NCBI GenBank assembly: GCA_902529105.1 | Contig: CABZUW010000005.1 | Coordinates: 1-64,000, forward strand | Length of the DNA: 64,000 nucleotides | Source: an uncultured Pelagibacteraceae bacterium | Lineage (GTDB): Bacteria; Pseudomonadota; Alphaproteobacteria; Pelagibacterales; Pelagibacteraceae | Direction: 5' to 3' | In this document: one piece after another, positions 52,915 through 64,000 of the stretch | How the letters are laid out: every line of letters starts with the position of its first letter | Numbering within the stretch: position 1 is the stretch's first letter | Notes under the pieces: model-generated | The model's database searches: none | Seen by the model: only the letters and a program-made list of their open reading frames with translations | Told to the model about the DNA's origin: nothing | Position numbers and translations under genes: made by a program

Positions 52915-55761
52915 TTATTTAAATACTTCATTAATTATTTCTTCCTGTTGAGCTGAATGTCTTTTAGCATAACCAGTTGCAGGTGATGCAGCTGCATTCC
53001 TTCCAATATAAGAAATTTTATTATTATTAGCCCCAATATAATCTAAAGTCCATTGTATATAATCTCTAACAGAGTTCCAAGCTCCCATATTTTTTGGTTC
53101 CTCTTGACACCAGTAAAAATGGGCATTTTTAGAGTATTTTTTAATTTCTTTAACTAATGGTTTTACTGGGAAAGGATATAATTGTTCTATCCTTACAAAA
53201 ACTACGTCGTCTCTTTTTAAATTTTCTCTAGCTTTTATTAAATCAAAGTAAACTTTGCCTGAGCAAATTATTACCTTCTTTATATCGGCATTAGGCTTTA
53301 ACTTAATAAAATTCGTATCATCTAAATATGAATGATCACTTAAAACTCTATGAAATGAGTTTGATTTGTCAAAATCCTCTAATTTGGAAACACAAAATTT
53401 ATTCCTAAGTAACGATTTCGGTGTCATGATGATTAATGGTTTTCTAAAATCTCTGTGTATTTGTCTTCTTAACACATGAAAATAGTTCGCTGGTGTAGTA
53501 CAATTCACCACTTGTAGGTTTTCTTGACCACTTAATTGTAAAAATCTTTCTAATCTAGCTGAAGAATGTTCCGGCCCTTGACCTTCATAACCATGTGGAA
53601 GCAATAATACTAAACCTGATGCACGATTCCATTTTCTTTCACCTGAGGCAATAAATTGATCAATTACTACTTGAGCCCCGTTTGCAAAGTCACCAAACTG
53701 AGCTTCCCAAATAGTTAAAGTTTCAGGTTCAACCAAGCTATAACCATACTCAAATCCTAAAACTGCTAATTCAGATAGAAAACTGTCGACAATTTCAAAA
53801 TTTTTTTGATTTTCCGAAATATTATTTAAAGGTATATATCTTGAATTGTCTTCTTGGTTCCTTAAAACCGAATGCCTCTGGCTAAAAGTTCCTCTACCAG
53901 AGTCTTGTCCAACTAATCTTACAGGAAATCCCTCATTTAAAAGTGATCCAAAAGCAAGCGCCTCTGATGTTGACCAATCTATATTTTTTTTTGCTAATAT
54001 ACTTTCATGTCTTTTAGAAAATATTTTTTTTATAGTTTTGTGAGCTTTTAATTGATCTTCTAAACTATTGATTTTATTTGAAATTGATATCAATGTATTT
54101 TCGTCAACACCTGTCTTGCCTCTTTTATCTTTCCCTTTTTGTGGCCTATATCTAGACCAAGTTCCCTCAAACCAATCTAATTTTGGCTTATCATCTTTTG
54201 CTGATTTAAATTGATTGTCTAGTAGCAAATTGAAATCTGTTTTATTTTTTTCGAATTCATCATTAGAAATCGAATTTTCTTCAATAAGTTTATTTGCATA
54301 AATATTCAAAGTTGTCGGATGTTCTCTAATTTTTTTATACATCAACGGTTGAGTGAAGGATGGCTCGTCACCCTCATTATGACCAAATCTTCGATAGCAA
54401 ATTATATCAATAACTACGTCTCTATTAAATTTTTGCCTAAATTCAATTGCGATTTTTGCACAATGCACAACTGCTTCTGGATCATCGCCATTGCAATGTA
54501 GAATTGGTGCCTCAACAACTTTTCCTAAATCTGAGGGATATGGACTGGATCTTGCAAATCTAGGACTTGTAGTAAAACCGATTTGATTATTAACGATTAT
54601 ATGTATAGTGCCGCCTGTATTATGTCCTTTAAGACCTGACATTGCAAAACACTCTGCAACAACACCTTGGCCTGCAAATGCTGCATCTCCGTGTATTAAA
54701 ATTGGTATTACTTGTTTTCTCTCTTTATCACCATGAAAAAACTGTTTTGCTCTTACTTGGCCTAAAACAACTGGATTCACTGCCTCAAGATGAGATGGAT
54801 TGTCTGTTAGGCTAACATGCACTGAGTTTCCATCAAATTCTCTATTTGACGATGCGCCTAAATGATATTTTACATCTCCTGCTGAATCTTCACTTTTTGA
54901 GTCTAGTTCACCTGCGAACTCATTAAAGATCCTCTTGTAAGACTTTTGCAATACATTTGCTAATACATTTAATCTTCCTCTGTGAGGCATACCAATTTTT
55001 ATTTCTTTAACCCCTAATTGACCTCCGCGTTTTATAATTTGTTCTAATGCAGGTACTAAAGATTCACCTCCATCAAGTCCAAATCTTTTAGTACCAATAA
55101 ATTTTTTTGCTAAAAATTTCTCAAAACCCTCAGCTTTTATAATTGTATTTAAAATTGCTTTTTTTCCGTTATTTGTAAAATTAATTTGATTTTCTTTTCG
55201 CTCCATTCTTTCTCTAAACCAAATTTTTTCTTTTGGGTCTGATATATGCATGAACTCAGCCCCAATCGTTGAGCAATAAACTTTTCTCAACTTTAACATA
55301 ATTTCGTTAACTGATGCATATTCTTTATCCAGGTATGAACTTAAGTAAATCTTTCTATTATAATCCTCTTTTTCAAAACCATGATCTGCAGGATGCAATT
55401 CGTGTAAGTAGTCTCTTTTCATCATCCCCAATGGATCTAAATTTGCAATTAAGTGGCCTCTAATCCTATAAGCTCTTATCAAAGCGATCGCTTTAACTGA
55501 GTCAACTTTTTGTTTTTCAATATCCTCTAATTTTGAATTATCTTTGTTATCATTATCTATTTTTTTTGACCATGACGGGCCATTTATATCTTTTATTATT
55601 GCTGATGCATCTTCGTTTAACTCTTGAAAATATTTTTTCCAACTTTCTGGTATAGAAGGATCATTGTTCACATACTTTATGTACATGTGTTCAATGAAAG
55701 CACTATTATTTTGAGATAAAAATGATGTTTTTTTTAAATTTAAATTTTTTTCAGCACTCAT
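52915..55761 (-). CDS. sucA: 2-oxoglutarate dehydrogenase E1
   Basis: GMPHRGRLNVLANV, HGDAAFAGQGVV, LLPHGYEGQGPEHSSARLERFL. Confidence 0.98.
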   Translation of the reverse strand: MSAEKNLNLKKTSFLSQNNSAFIEHMYIKYVNNDPSIPESWKKYFQELNEDASAIIKDINGPSWSKKIDNDNKDNSKLEDIEKQKVDSVKAIALIRAYRIRGHLIANLDPLGMMKRDYLHELHPADHGFEKEDYNRKIYLSSYLDKEYASVNEIMLKLRKVYCSTIGAEFMHISDPKEKIWFRERMERKENQINFTNNGKKAILNTIIKAEGFEKFLAKKFIGTKRFGLDGGESLVPALEQIIKRGGQLGVKEIKIGMPHRGRLNVLANVLQKSYKRIFNEFAGELDSKSEDSAGDVKYHLGASSNREFDGNSVHVSLTDNPSHLEAVNPVVLGQVRAKQFFHGDKERKQVIPILIHGDAAFAGQGVVAECFAMSGLKGHNTGGTIHIIVNNQIGFTTSPRFARSSPYPSDLGKVVEAPILHCNGDDPEAVVHCAKIAIEFRQKFNRDVVIDIICYRRFGHNEGDEPSFTQPLMYKKIREHPTTLNIYANKLIEENSISNDEFEKNKTDFNLLLDNQFKSAKDDKPKLDWFEGTWSRYRPQKGKDKRGKTGVDENTLISISNKINSLEDQLKAHKTIKKIFSKRHESILAKKNIDWSTSEALAFGSLLNEGFPVRLVGQDSGRGTFSQRHSVLRNQEDNSRYIPLNNISENQKNFEIVDSFLSELAVLGFEYGYSLVEPETLTIWEAQFGDFANGAQVVIDQFIASGERKWNRASGLVLLLPHGYEGQGPEHSSARLERFLQLSGQENLQVVNCTTPANYFHVLRRQIHRDFRKPLIIMTPKSLLRNKFCVSKLEDFDKSNSFHRVLSDHSYLDDTNFIKLKPNADIKKVIICSGKVYFDLIKARENLKRDDVVFVRIEQLYPFPVKPLVKEIKKYSKNAHFYWCQEEPKNMGAWNSVRDYIQWTLDYIGANNNKISYIGRNAAASPATGYAKRHSAQQEEIINEVFK

Positions 55762-55795
55762 TAATAAAAATTATTATAGTGTCTGATAAGAAATT

Positions 55796-56671
55796 TTAAA
55801 GTGACAATTTGTTAAGTAATGTTTTGCCAATATCTGCAGGTGATTTTGCCATTGAAATTCCTGCCTCTTCCATGGTTTTAATTTTTTCTTCAGCGCCACC
55901 TTTACCTCCAGAAATAATAGCCCCTGCGTGACCCATTCTTCTACCAGGTGGTGCTGTCAAACCAGCAATGAACCCGACCATGGGTTTTTTTATCTTATGG
56001 TTCTTAATAAAATCAGCTGCTTCTTCCTCTGCAGATCCTCCAATTTCTCCAATCATTACAATGGACTCGGTATTTTCATCTTCTAAAAATAAATCTAAAC
56101 AGTCTATAAAATTTGTACCATTTATTGGGTCACCACCTATTCCGACACAAGTTGATTGTCCGAGGCCAATTTTTGAAGTTTGATCTACAGCCTCATAAGT
56201 CAATGTGCCTGAACGTGAAACTATTCCAACTGAACCTTTCCTATGTATACTTCCCGGCATTATTCCTATTTTACACTCGTCAGGAGTTATTATACCAGGA
56301 CAGTTTGGACCAATTAGTTTCGTATTTGAGTTTGATAGATATTTTTTTACTTTAAGCATATCTAAAACTGGAATACCTTCTGTTATACATACAACTAGAT
56401 CAATAGATGCTTCGATAGCTTCGATAATTGCCTCAGATGCAAATTTTGCTGGTACATATATCATCGTTGCATTGGCACCTGTTGCTTCAACAGCCTCCTT
56501 CACAGTGTTAAAAACAGGTTTACCCAAATGAATTTGACCACCTTTTCTAGGTGTTACACCTCCTACTAAATTTGTTCCATATTTTATTGCTTGTTCTGAG
56601 TGGAAAGTTCCATGTGAACCAGTAAAACCTTGGCAAAGAAGTTTAGTATTTTTATTAACTAAAATGGACAT
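55796..56671 (-). CDS. sucD: Succinyl-CoA ligase subunit alpha
   Basis: [37 protein letters not shown]. Confidence 0.97.
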   Translation of the reverse strand: MSILVNKNTKLLCQGFTGSHGTFHSEQAIKYGTNLVGGVTPRKGGQIHLGKPVFNTVKEAVEATGANATMIYVPAKFASEAIIEAIEASIDLVVCITEGIPVLDMLKVKKYLSNSNTKLIGPNCPGIITPDECKIGIMPGSIHRKGSVGIVSRSGTLTYEAVDQTSKIGLGQSTCVGIGGDPINGTNFIDCLDLFLEDENTESIVMIGEIGGSAEEEAADFIKNHKIKKPMVGFIAGLTAPPGRRMGHAGAIISGGKGGAEEKIKTMEEAGISMAKSPADIGKTLLNKLSL

Positions 56672-57831
56672 TAATTTATTTCTTTCACAATTTTTTCAGC
56701 AGCATCTGACAAATCAGAAGCTGGGATTATTTTAAGTTTAGATTCTTTTAAAATTTTATTACCTTCCTCTACATTGGTCCCAGCAAGTCTAACAACCAAA
56801 GGAACATGAATTTTCATTTCTTTAGCAGCATCGACAACCCCCGCAGCGAGCACATCGCATCTCATTATTCCACCAAATATATTTATTAATATTCCTTTTA
56901 CATTTTTATCAGATAAAATAATTTTCAACGCTGAGGAGACTTTTTCTTTTGAGGCTCCACCACCTACGTCCAAAAAATTTGCTGGAGTTTCTCCAAACAA
57001 TTTAATTATATCCATTGTTGCCATTGCTAAACCAGCACCATTCACCATACAGCCGATATTTCCATCTAATTTTATGTAAGATAATCCGTGCTTACTAGCC
57101 TCTATCTCTATTGGATCTTCTTCTTGTAAATCTCTAAGCTCTAGATGTTCAGGATGTTTAAAAATTGCATTGTCATCTAAGATAACTTTAGCATCAAGAC
57201 ACACTATATTATTTTCTTTCGTTAAAATTAAAGGATTAATTTCGATTAAGCTAGCATCTTTCTCTCTAAACATTTTATAAAGAGATTTTATTAATTCAAT
57301 TCCTTGATCCTTAGCGTCATACTCAAGATTAAAAACTTTTATAATTTTTTCGCAATCAGTTTCAGATATATCCTCTTTAAAATCTACTTTAGTAGTGATA
57401 ATTTTTTCTGGATTTTTTAATGCAGTTTCCTCAATATCCATTCCACCTTGAACACTAGAAATAAATGCTATTTTGGAGCTTTTTCTATCTACTAAACAAG
57501 ATAAATAAAATTCTTTTTCTATATTGGAAGCCTCTTCAACGTAAAGTCTCTCTACTTTTTTTCCTTTAGGTCCAGTTTGATGTGTAATCAAGATTTTACC
57601 TAAAAGCTGATTTGCAGCTTGTTCTAATTCATCTATGTTGCTTGCAATTGTGATCCCTCCAGCTTTACCCCTGCCACCTGCATGTATTTGAGCTTTTAAA
57701 ACGTATTTTTCTGTATTAAGAATTTTTGATTTTTTAATTATCTCACTAACACTAAAACCATAGATACCATTTGGAACAGGAACTCCAAATTCCTTTAAGA
57801 GTTGTTTTGCTTGATGTTCATGAATATTCAT
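56671..57831 (-). CDS. sucC: Succinyl-CoA ligase subunit beta
   Basis: [50 protein letters not shown]. Confidence 0.97.
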   Translation of the reverse strand: MNIHEHQAKQLLKEFGVPVPNGIYGFSVSEIIKKSKILNTEKYVLKAQIHAGGRGKAGGITIASNIDELEQAANQLLGKILITHQTGPKGKKVERLYVEEASNIEKEFYLSCLVDRKSSKIAFISSVQGGMDIEETALKNPEKIITTKVDFKEDISETDCEKIIKVFNLEYDAKDQGIELIKSLYKMFREKDASLIEINPLILTKENNIVCLDAKVILDDNAIFKHPEHLELRDLQEEDPIEIEASKHGLSYIKLDGNIGCMVNGAGLAMATMDIIKLFGETPANFLDVGGGASKEKVSSALKIILSDKNVKGILINIFGGIMRCDVLAAGVVDAAKEMKIHVPLVVRLAGTNVEEGNKILKESKLKIIPASDLSDAAEKIVKEIN

Positions 57832-58796
57832 TATCTTTCTAAATTAGGATCAATCTTTATTGCGGCTTCCCACAGCCTCCGGACTGAATCTACAGATTTT
57901 TTAAATTCGTTAATCTCATTGTCCTCTAATTTAATTTCTTGAATTTTTTCAACACCATCTTTTCCAATGATAACAGGAACTCCAGCATAAATATCCTTTA
58001 CTCCATATTCTCCTTTCAAATAAGCCGCACATGGAAGTAGTTTTTTTTCGTCCTTTAGATAGCTTATAGCCATCTCAACTCCTGAAGCAGCAGGAGCGTA
58101 ATATGCAGAACCTTTTTCAAGATATTTAACAATTTCAGCTCCCCCATCTCTAGTTCTTTGATTTATACTCTCTATTTTTTCTTTTGTAATTTTACCTTCT
58201 GACATTAAATCTAAAAGTTTTTTTCCATCAATTTTTGTATAACCTGGTAATGGAACCATAGTATCACCGTGTCCACCCATTACCATTGCATCAATTTTTT
58301 TAATTGGAACATTAAATTCCTCAGATAGAAATAATTTGTACCTAGATGTATCAAGTATACCCGCCATACCCACAACCTTATTTTTAGGAAATTGAGAGTA
58401 CTTTTGGAGGGCCATAACCATAACATCTAAAGGATTAGTAATACAAATTACAAATGCATTTGGGCAGTTTAATTTAATTCCATCAGACACTTGTTTCATA
58501 ATTTTTAAATTTATACCTAAAAGATCATCCCTGCTCATACCAGGTTTTCTTGGAACTCCAGCAGTAATAATAATTACATCTGAATCCTTAATATCTTGAT
58601 AACTATCTGTTCCATAAAGTTTTACATTGAAACCATCCACTGCAGAAGATTGGGCAATATCTAAGGCTTTGCCTTTAGCTACTCCAGATGCAACATCAAA
58701 CAGAACTACTTCTGATACAATTTCTTTTAACCCAATTAAATGAGCAAGCGTTCCTCCTATTTGACCTGCTCCAATTAATGAAATTTTTTTTCCCAT
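57831..58796 (-). CDS. mdh: Malate dehydrogenase
   Basis: [36 protein letters not shown]. Confidence 0.96.
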   Translation of the reverse strand: MGKKISLIGAGQIGGTLAHLIGLKEIVSEVVLFDVASGVAKGKALDIAQSSAVDGFNVKLYGTDSYQDIKDSDVIIITAGVPRKPGMSRDDLLGINLKIMKQVSDGIKLNCPNAFVICITNPLDVMVMALQKYSQFPKNKVVGMAGILDTSRYKLFLSEEFNVPIKKIDAMVMGGHGDTMVPLPGYTKIDGKKLLDLMSEGKITKEKIESINQRTRDGGAEIVKYLEKGSAYYAPAASGVEMAISYLKDEKKLLPCAAYLKGEYGVKDIYAGVPVIIGKDGVEKIQEIKLEDNEINEFKKSVDSVRRLWEAAIKIDPNLER

Positions 58797-58799
58797 AGC

Positions 58800-60293
58800 T
58801 TATTTCATTGTTGGCATTACAAATTCAGGATTTGATCTTATTCCAGAAGGCCACCTAGAAGTTATAGTTTTAAGTTTAGTATAAAATCTAACACCCTCAG
58901 GTCCATGCATGTGCTGATCACCAAATAGTGACCTTTTCCATCCACCAAAGCTATGGAATGCCATAGGCACAGGTATTGGAATATTAATACCTACCATCCC
59001 AACTTTTATTTTGCTTGAAAAAGTCCTAGCAGCATCACCATCTCTTGTAAAAATACTCACACCATTTCCATATTCGTGGTCATTTACTAGTTTTGAGGCC
59101 TCTTCAAAATCTTTAGCCCTTACAACTGATAGTACAGGTCCAAAAATTTCTTCTTTATAAATTCTCATGTCTTTTTTTACATTGTCAAATAGGCAGCCAC
59201 CTATAAAAAAACCTTTTTCATAACCTTGAAGTTTTAAATTTCTTCCATCTACTACAAGTTTTGCTCCCTCTTTAACTCCTATATCAACATACCCTCTTAC
59301 TTTTTCTAAATGTTCTTTTGTAATCAAAGGTCCCATTTCTGAATTTTTATCCATACCAGGCCCAACTTTTAAAACTTCAACTTTTTTTGAAAGTTTATCC
59401 ACTAATCTATCACCAATATCTCCAACAGCTACTGCAACAGACTGTGCCATACATCTTTCTCCTGCAGATCCGTAGGCTGCTCCCATTAGACCATTCACAG
59501 CTTGATCTAAGTCACAATCTGGCATTACTACACAGTGATTTTTAGCTCCTCCCAATGCTTGTACTCTTTTTTCATTATGAGCTGCATTTTCGTATATATA
59601 TTTAGCTATTGGTGTTGAGCCGACAAAGCTAACAGCTTGAATATCTTTATTTTCTAAAATCGCATCAACGACCTCTTTATCTCCATTTACAACATTAAGC
59701 ACCCCATCAGGTAATCCTGCTTCTGATAACAATTCAGCTAACTTAAATGAACATGATGGATCCTTTTCAGAAGGTTTAAGTATAAATGAATTTCCACAAG
59801 CAATTGCCATAGGAAACATCCACATAGGAACCATAGCAGGAAAATTAAATGGAGTTATTCCTGCACAAACACCTAATGGCTGTCTTATAGACCAACTGTC
59901 AACTTCAGATCCAACATTTTCTGTGAATTCACCTTTTAACATTTGAGGTATTCCACAAGCAAATTCGACAACTTCGAGACCTCTAGTTAGCGATCCCTTG
60001 GCATCTTCGTAAACTTTACCATGTTCAGAGACAATTAATTTTGCAATCTCTTCAGAATTTCTTTCTATTAATTCTTTAAATTTGAACATTACCCTAGCTC
60101 TTTGTAAGGGTGGTTTTGCTGACCAACTTTCGAAAGCTTTTCTTGCTATATTAACTGTATTATTAAGATCCTCTTTTGAGCCTAATATAACTTCAGACTC
60201 TTGCTCACCAGTAGCTGGATTAAAAACTTTTCCTTTTCTATTTGAATTACCCTTGTATGATTTACCATTTACAAAGTGCTGTATTAAGCTCAT
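58800..60293 (-). CDS. mmsA: CoA-acylating methylmalonate-semialdehyde dehydrogenase
   Basis: ITPFNFPAMVPMWMFPMAIACGN; GSAGERCMAQSVAV; full-length MmsA. Confidence 0.93.
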   Translation of the reverse strand: MSLIQHFVNGKSYKGNSNRKGKVFNPATGEQESEVILGSKEDLNNTVNIARKAFESWSAKPPLQRARVMFKFKELIERNSEEIAKLIVSEHGKVYEDAKGSLTRGLEVVEFACGIPQMLKGEFTENVGSEVDSWSIRQPLGVCAGITPFNFPAMVPMWMFPMAIACGNSFILKPSEKDPSCSFKLAELLSEAGLPDGVLNVVNGDKEVVDAILENKDIQAVSFVGSTPIAKYIYENAAHNEKRVQALGGAKNHCVVMPDCDLDQAVNGLMGAAYGSAGERCMAQSVAVAVGDIGDRLVDKLSKKVEVLKVGPGMDKNSEMGPLITKEHLEKVRGYVDIGVKEGAKLVVDGRNLKLQGYEKGFFIGGCLFDNVKKDMRIYKEEIFGPVLSVVRAKDFEEASKLVNDHEYGNGVSIFTRDGDAARTFSSKIKVGMVGINIPIPVPMAFHSFGGWKRSLFGDQHMHGPEGVRFYTKLKTITSRWPSGIRSNPEFVMPTMK

Positions 60294-60316
60294 GAGGAAA
60301 TTATTTAATTAAGTAA

Positions 60317-61090
60317 TTAGCTTGTTGCAAGCATTTTTTTTATAGATGCTATAGCTTTTGCTGGATTTAATCCTTTTGGACAAGCATTTGTACAATTCAT
60401 TATGGTATGACATCTATAGAGCTTAAGTTCATCTGCTACTTTTTTTAATCTCTCTTTTCTATCCTCATCCCTTGAATCTATTATCCATCTATAAGCTTGT
60501 AGCAATACTGCAGGTCCCAAATATTTATCACCATTCCACCAGTAGCTTGGACATGAGGTAGAACAACACGCACACATAATACATTCGTATAGTCCATCCA
60601 GTTTCGCTCTATCCTCTTTAGATTGTATATTTTCTTTATCGGATTTATTACTTGTATTTTTTAACCAAGGTTCAACAGACTCATATTGCTTGTATAAAGT
60701 GCTTAAATCCCCAATTAGATCTTTTAAAACTTTAAGATGCGGTAAAGGATAAATATTTATATCTCCTTTTATTTCAGCATGTGGCTTGGTGCATGCTAAG
60801 CCATTTTTTCCATCCATGTTCATTGCACAAGACCCACACACGCCATGAGCACACGATCTCCTGTAAGCTATAGAAGGATCTATTTCGTTCTTAATTTTAT
60901 TAAGAAGATCTAATACTTTCGAGGGACAATTATCCATATCAACTTCATAGGTATCTACTCTAGGATTTTCTCCTGTCGACGGATCCCATCTATAAATATT
61001 AACTTTACGTAAATTTTTTGAGCCTGTTTTATCCTTATAATATTTGCCTTTTTGTATCTTAGAATTTTGAGGCAAACTTATTTGGACCAT
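60317..61090 (-). CDS. sdhB: Succinate dehydrogenase iron-sulfur subunit
   Basis: [52 protein letters not shown]. Confidence 0.97.
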   Translation of the reverse strand: MVQISLPQNSKIQKGKYYKDKTGSKNLRKVNIYRWDPSTGENPRVDTYEVDMDNCPSKVLDLLNKIKNEIDPSIAYRRSCAHGVCGSCAMNMDGKNGLACTKPHAEIKGDINIYPLPHLKVLKDLIGDLSTLYKQYESVEPWLKNTSNKSDKENIQSKEDRAKLDGLYECIMCACCSTSCPSYWWNGDKYLGPAVLLQAYRWIIDSRDEDRKERLKKVADELKLYRCHTIMNCTNACPKGLNPAKAIASIKKMLATS

Positions 61091-62865
61091 TAATATACTC
61101 TTTCTTGAGGTGGAAAATACTGGACTTCGTTTGTTAAAGTAGACCTATGAACTGGTCTATAATCTATTTTAGTTTTATTTCCATCACACCAAGATAATGT
61201 ATGTTGCATATATTTACTATCATCTCTTTTAGGATAATCTTCTCTAGCATGTGCACCTCTGCTCTCTTTCCTATGATATGCGGAGTCCATTGTTGTAATT
61301 GCTTGTCTTATCAAGTTGTCAAACTCTAAAGTCTCAACTAAATCTGTGTTGAATATTAATGATTTATCTTTAACAGATAAATCGTCCATTCCTTCATAAG
61401 GTTTTCTAATTTCATTAATACCTTCCTTAAGTGTTTTTTCTGTTCTAAATACTGCACATTTTGATTGCATAGTTTTTTGCATAGACAATCTTAATTCTGC
61501 TGTACTATTTGAACCACTGGAGTTTCTAAGTTTATCAAATCTTTCTAAACATTTATCAGTCTCTGATTGAGGAATTTCTTCGTGAGGTAATCCTGGTTTA
61601 ACAAGCTCAGCTGCCCTTTTTGCTGCAGCCCTTCCAAAAACTACAAGATCAATCAATGAGTTTGATCCAAGTCTATTTGCTCCGTGAACTGATACACATG
61701 CTGCTTCTCCTATTGCCATCAGACCTGGCACCGTTTTTTCTGAACCATTAAGTGTTAAGACTTCAGCTTTATAATTGGTGGGAATTCCTCCCATATTGTA
61801 ATGAACAGTTGGAACTACTGGAATTGGTTCCTTTGTTACATCTACATTTGCAAATAGCCTGGATGATTCTGAGATACCTGGTAATCTTTCTTCAATTACA
61901 TTTTGATCTAAATGATCCAAGTGTAGATGAACATGATCTTTTTCTTTTCCTACACCTCTACCTTCATTAATTTCTACTGCAATAGATCGGCTAACAACAT
62001 CTCTTGAGGCTAAATCTTTGGCTTTTGGAGCATATCTCTCCATAAATCTTTCACCCTTTGAATTTACTAAGTATCCTCCTTCACCTCTTACACCTTCAGA
62101 TATTAACGTACCATGTCCATATATACCTGTTGGATGAAACTGAACAAATTCCATATCTTGCAGTGGAAGACCCGCTCTTAAAACCATAGCATTTCCGTCT
62201 CCTGTGCAAGTATGAGCAGATGTTGCTGAATAATAAACTTTTCCATAACCGCCAGTCGCTATAATTGTTATGTGTGACCTGAACCTATGTATTGTTCCAT
62301 CATTTAAATTCCAAGCTATTAAACCTTTGCATTCTCCATTTTTCATTAACAGATCAAGTGCAAAATATTCAATAAAAAATTCAGTGTTATGTTTTAATGC
62401 TTGACCATAAAGTGTGTGTAAAATAGCATGTCCTGTTCTGTCAGCTGCCGCGCAAGTTCTTTGTACAGTTTCATTTCCGTAATTTTTAGTCATTCCACCA
62501 AATGGCCTTTGATAAATCTTTCCATCCTCTGTTCTGCTAAATGGAACACCATATTTTTCTAATTCTAGAACAGCTCTAGGGGCTTCTTTACATAGATATT
62601 CTATGCAATCTTGATCTCCCAACCAATCTGCTCCCTTAACCGTATCATACATGTGCCATCTCCAGTCGTCTTCACCCATATTTCCTAATGCTGCAGATAT
62701 ACCTCCCTGCGCAGCAGATGTATGACTTCTTGTTGGAAAAACTTTTGATACACATGCTGTTTTTAATCCAGCTTCACTTAGACCAACGGCAGCTCTTAAT
62801 CCCGAGCCACCTGCTCCAAGAACTACTACATCATATTCATGATCAATAATTTTGTATGAACTCAT
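61090..62865 (-). CDS. sdhA: Succinate dehydrogenase flavoprotein subunit
   Basis: [52 protein letters not shown]. Confidence 0.98.
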   Translation of the reverse strand: MSSYKIIDHEYDVVVLGAGGSGLRAAVGLSEAGLKTACVSKVFPTRSHTSAAQGGISAALGNMGEDDWRWHMYDTVKGADWLGDQDCIEYLCKEAPRAVLELEKYGVPFSRTEDGKIYQRPFGGMTKNYGNETVQRTCAAADRTGHAILHTLYGQALKHNTEFFIEYFALDLLMKNGECKGLIAWNLNDGTIHRFRSHITIIATGGYGKVYYSATSAHTCTGDGNAMVLRAGLPLQDMEFVQFHPTGIYGHGTLISEGVRGEGGYLVNSKGERFMERYAPKAKDLASRDVVSRSIAVEINEGRGVGKEKDHVHLHLDHLDQNVIEERLPGISESSRLFANVDVTKEPIPVVPTVHYNMGGIPTNYKAEVLTLNGSEKTVPGLMAIGEAACVSVHGANRLGSNSLIDLVVFGRAAAKRAAELVKPGLPHEEIPQSETDKCLERFDKLRNSSGSNSTAELRLSMQKTMQSKCAVFRTEKTLKEGINEIRKPYEGMDDLSVKDKSLIFNTDLVETLEFDNLIRQAITTMDSAYHRKESRGAHAREDYPKRDDSKYMQHTLSWCDGNKTKIDYRPVHRSTLTNEVQYFPPQERVY

Positions 62866-63191
62866 AAATTTAAATTATAAATAATAATAAGTGTTAATAA
62901 AGGAATTAGTATAGCAAATAAATACAATATTTTGTTTGCGACATTTTTTATTTTCTGGTTTCTCATATAATCCTCGAAAATTTCACTTATAGTTAGAGCT
63001 GAAAAGAAATAAGAGACAACAAATAGTAGTGATATTAGGATTTTAGTTGGCTGACTTGTAAAAAACTCATTAACTTCAGCAAATGTTTTGTCATAAATTC
63101 CTGCTAATATGAATGTAAACCAAATCATTAATGGAATTAAAATTACTGATGAAACTTTTATAAAAAGCCATTTCTTTGTTGAACTAACCAT
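62862..63191 (-). CDS. sdhD: Succinate dehydrogenase membrane anchor subunit
   Basis: Three TM segments, position between sdhC and sdhA. Confidence 0.88.
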   Translation of the reverse strand: MVSSTKKWLFIKVSSVILIPLMIWFTFILAGIYDKTFAEVNEFFTSQPTKILISLLFVVSYFFSALTISEIFEDYMRNQKIKNVANKILYLFAILIPLLTLIIIYNLNL

Positions 63192-63575
63192 TTAAATTAC
63201 AATCCTTCCTATCAAGTAAATTAATACAGTAAATATTATCGAAAAAATTATAACTAAAGAACCTGTCAAATTAGCCGTTTTTAAATCAAAACCGTAACCC
63301 ATGTCCCAAAAAAGGTGCCTTAACTCACTAAGAGAGTGAAATGTAAAAGACCAGATTGTTGCGATAATAAAAAATTTACCTAAAAATGAATTAAAGAAAT
63401 TGAAAATAATTTCATAATTTTTTTCGCCTAGTAATAAAGATCCAAGCCAAAGAAAAATTAAAGTAAGGATAAAAATATTAATTACTCCTGTAATTCTATG
63501 CCCAATTGAAACAAGTGATGAGATATGCCAGCTGTAAATTTGAATATGAGGAGATAGAGGATTTTTATTTTCCAT
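63192..63575 (-). CDS. sdhC: Succinate dehydrogenase cytochrome b556 subunit
   Basis: NPLSPHIQIYSWHISSLVSIGHRITGV; FHSLSELRHLFWDMG. Confidence 0.95.
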   Translation of the reverse strand: MENKNPLSPHIQIYSWHISSLVSIGHRITGVINIFILTLIFLWLGSLLLGEKNYEIIFNFFNSFLGKFFIIATIWSFTFHSLSELRHLFWDMGYGFDLKTANLTGSLVIIFSIIFTVLIYLIGRIVI

Positions 63576-64000
63576 AAAAATTATTTTCTATTAAAGTTTC
63601 TGCTATTTCAACAGCATTTAAGGCAGCACCTTTTAATAAATTATCTGATACTATCCACATATTTATAGAGTTCTCTTGAGAAGAGTCATGACGTATTCTA
63701 GATATAAAAGTCTCAAATTTATTTTCAGCTTCAACAGGAGTTATATATCCTCCATCTTTGTGCTCATCGACAACTATACATCCTGGTGATGATGATAAAA
63801 CTTTTTTAATCTCTTCAATTTTAGGTTTTTTATGAAATTCTATATTTATGCTTATAGAATGTGATACTAAAACAGGAATTCTTACACATGTAGAGGTGAC
63901 ATTAATTTTTTTATCTAAAATTTTTTTTATCTCATCATGATTTTTTTGCTCCTCTTTAGTACTACCATTTTCTAGAAAGCTATCGATGTGTGGAATTGCA
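63565..64000 (-). CDS. asd: Aspartate-semialdehyde dehydrogenase, C-terminal part (truncated by window edge)
   Basis: Minus-strand translation gives ...RIPVLVSHSISINIEFHKKPKIEEIKKVLSSSPGCIVVDEHKDGGYITPVEAENKFETFISRIRHDSSQENSINMWIVSDNLLKGAALNAVEIAETLIENNFYGK*. Confidence 0.92.
   Translation of the reverse strand, partial: AIPHIDSFLENGSTKEEQKNHDEIKKILDKKINVTSTCVRIPVLVSHSISINIEFHKKPKIEEIKKVLSSSPGCIVVDEHKDGGYITPVEAENKFETFISRIRHDSSQENSINMWIVSDNLLKGAALNAVEIAETLIENNFYGK

Overview
The window is a low-GC, densely packed chromosomal segment. Gene content and order look like a streamlined marine alphaproteobacterium of the SAR11/Pelagibacterales type (inference from gene families; no search was run). 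It holds about 59 intact or partial protein genes. The main blocks are: an RND efflux pair; ahcY, chvG/chvI and polA; a four-gene polyamine cluster (PLP decarboxylase, deoxyhypusine-synthase-like protein, aguB, aguA); pyrD and lysK; metX-metW; a rplU-rpmA-obg-proBA-nadD-rsfS-ctp-rppH run; the F1 ATP synthase operon (atpHAGDC); priA; and a large TCA block (lpd, sucB, sucA, sucD, sucC, mdh, mmsA, sdhB, sdhA, sdhD, sdhC). Partial genes lie at both edges: a GT17-like glycosyltransferase on the left and asd on the right. I saw no tRNA, rRNA, CRISPR array, phage or transposon. The strongest non-coding signals are a SAM-II-type riboswitch before metX and a compact leader before the polyamine operon (inverted repeat, short ORF, and a hairpin plus U8 that resembles an attenuator). 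The lpd gene is split by a single-base frameshift in an A9 tract. Six of seven convergent gene pairs overlap at their 3' ends and the seventh is separated by 1 nt.
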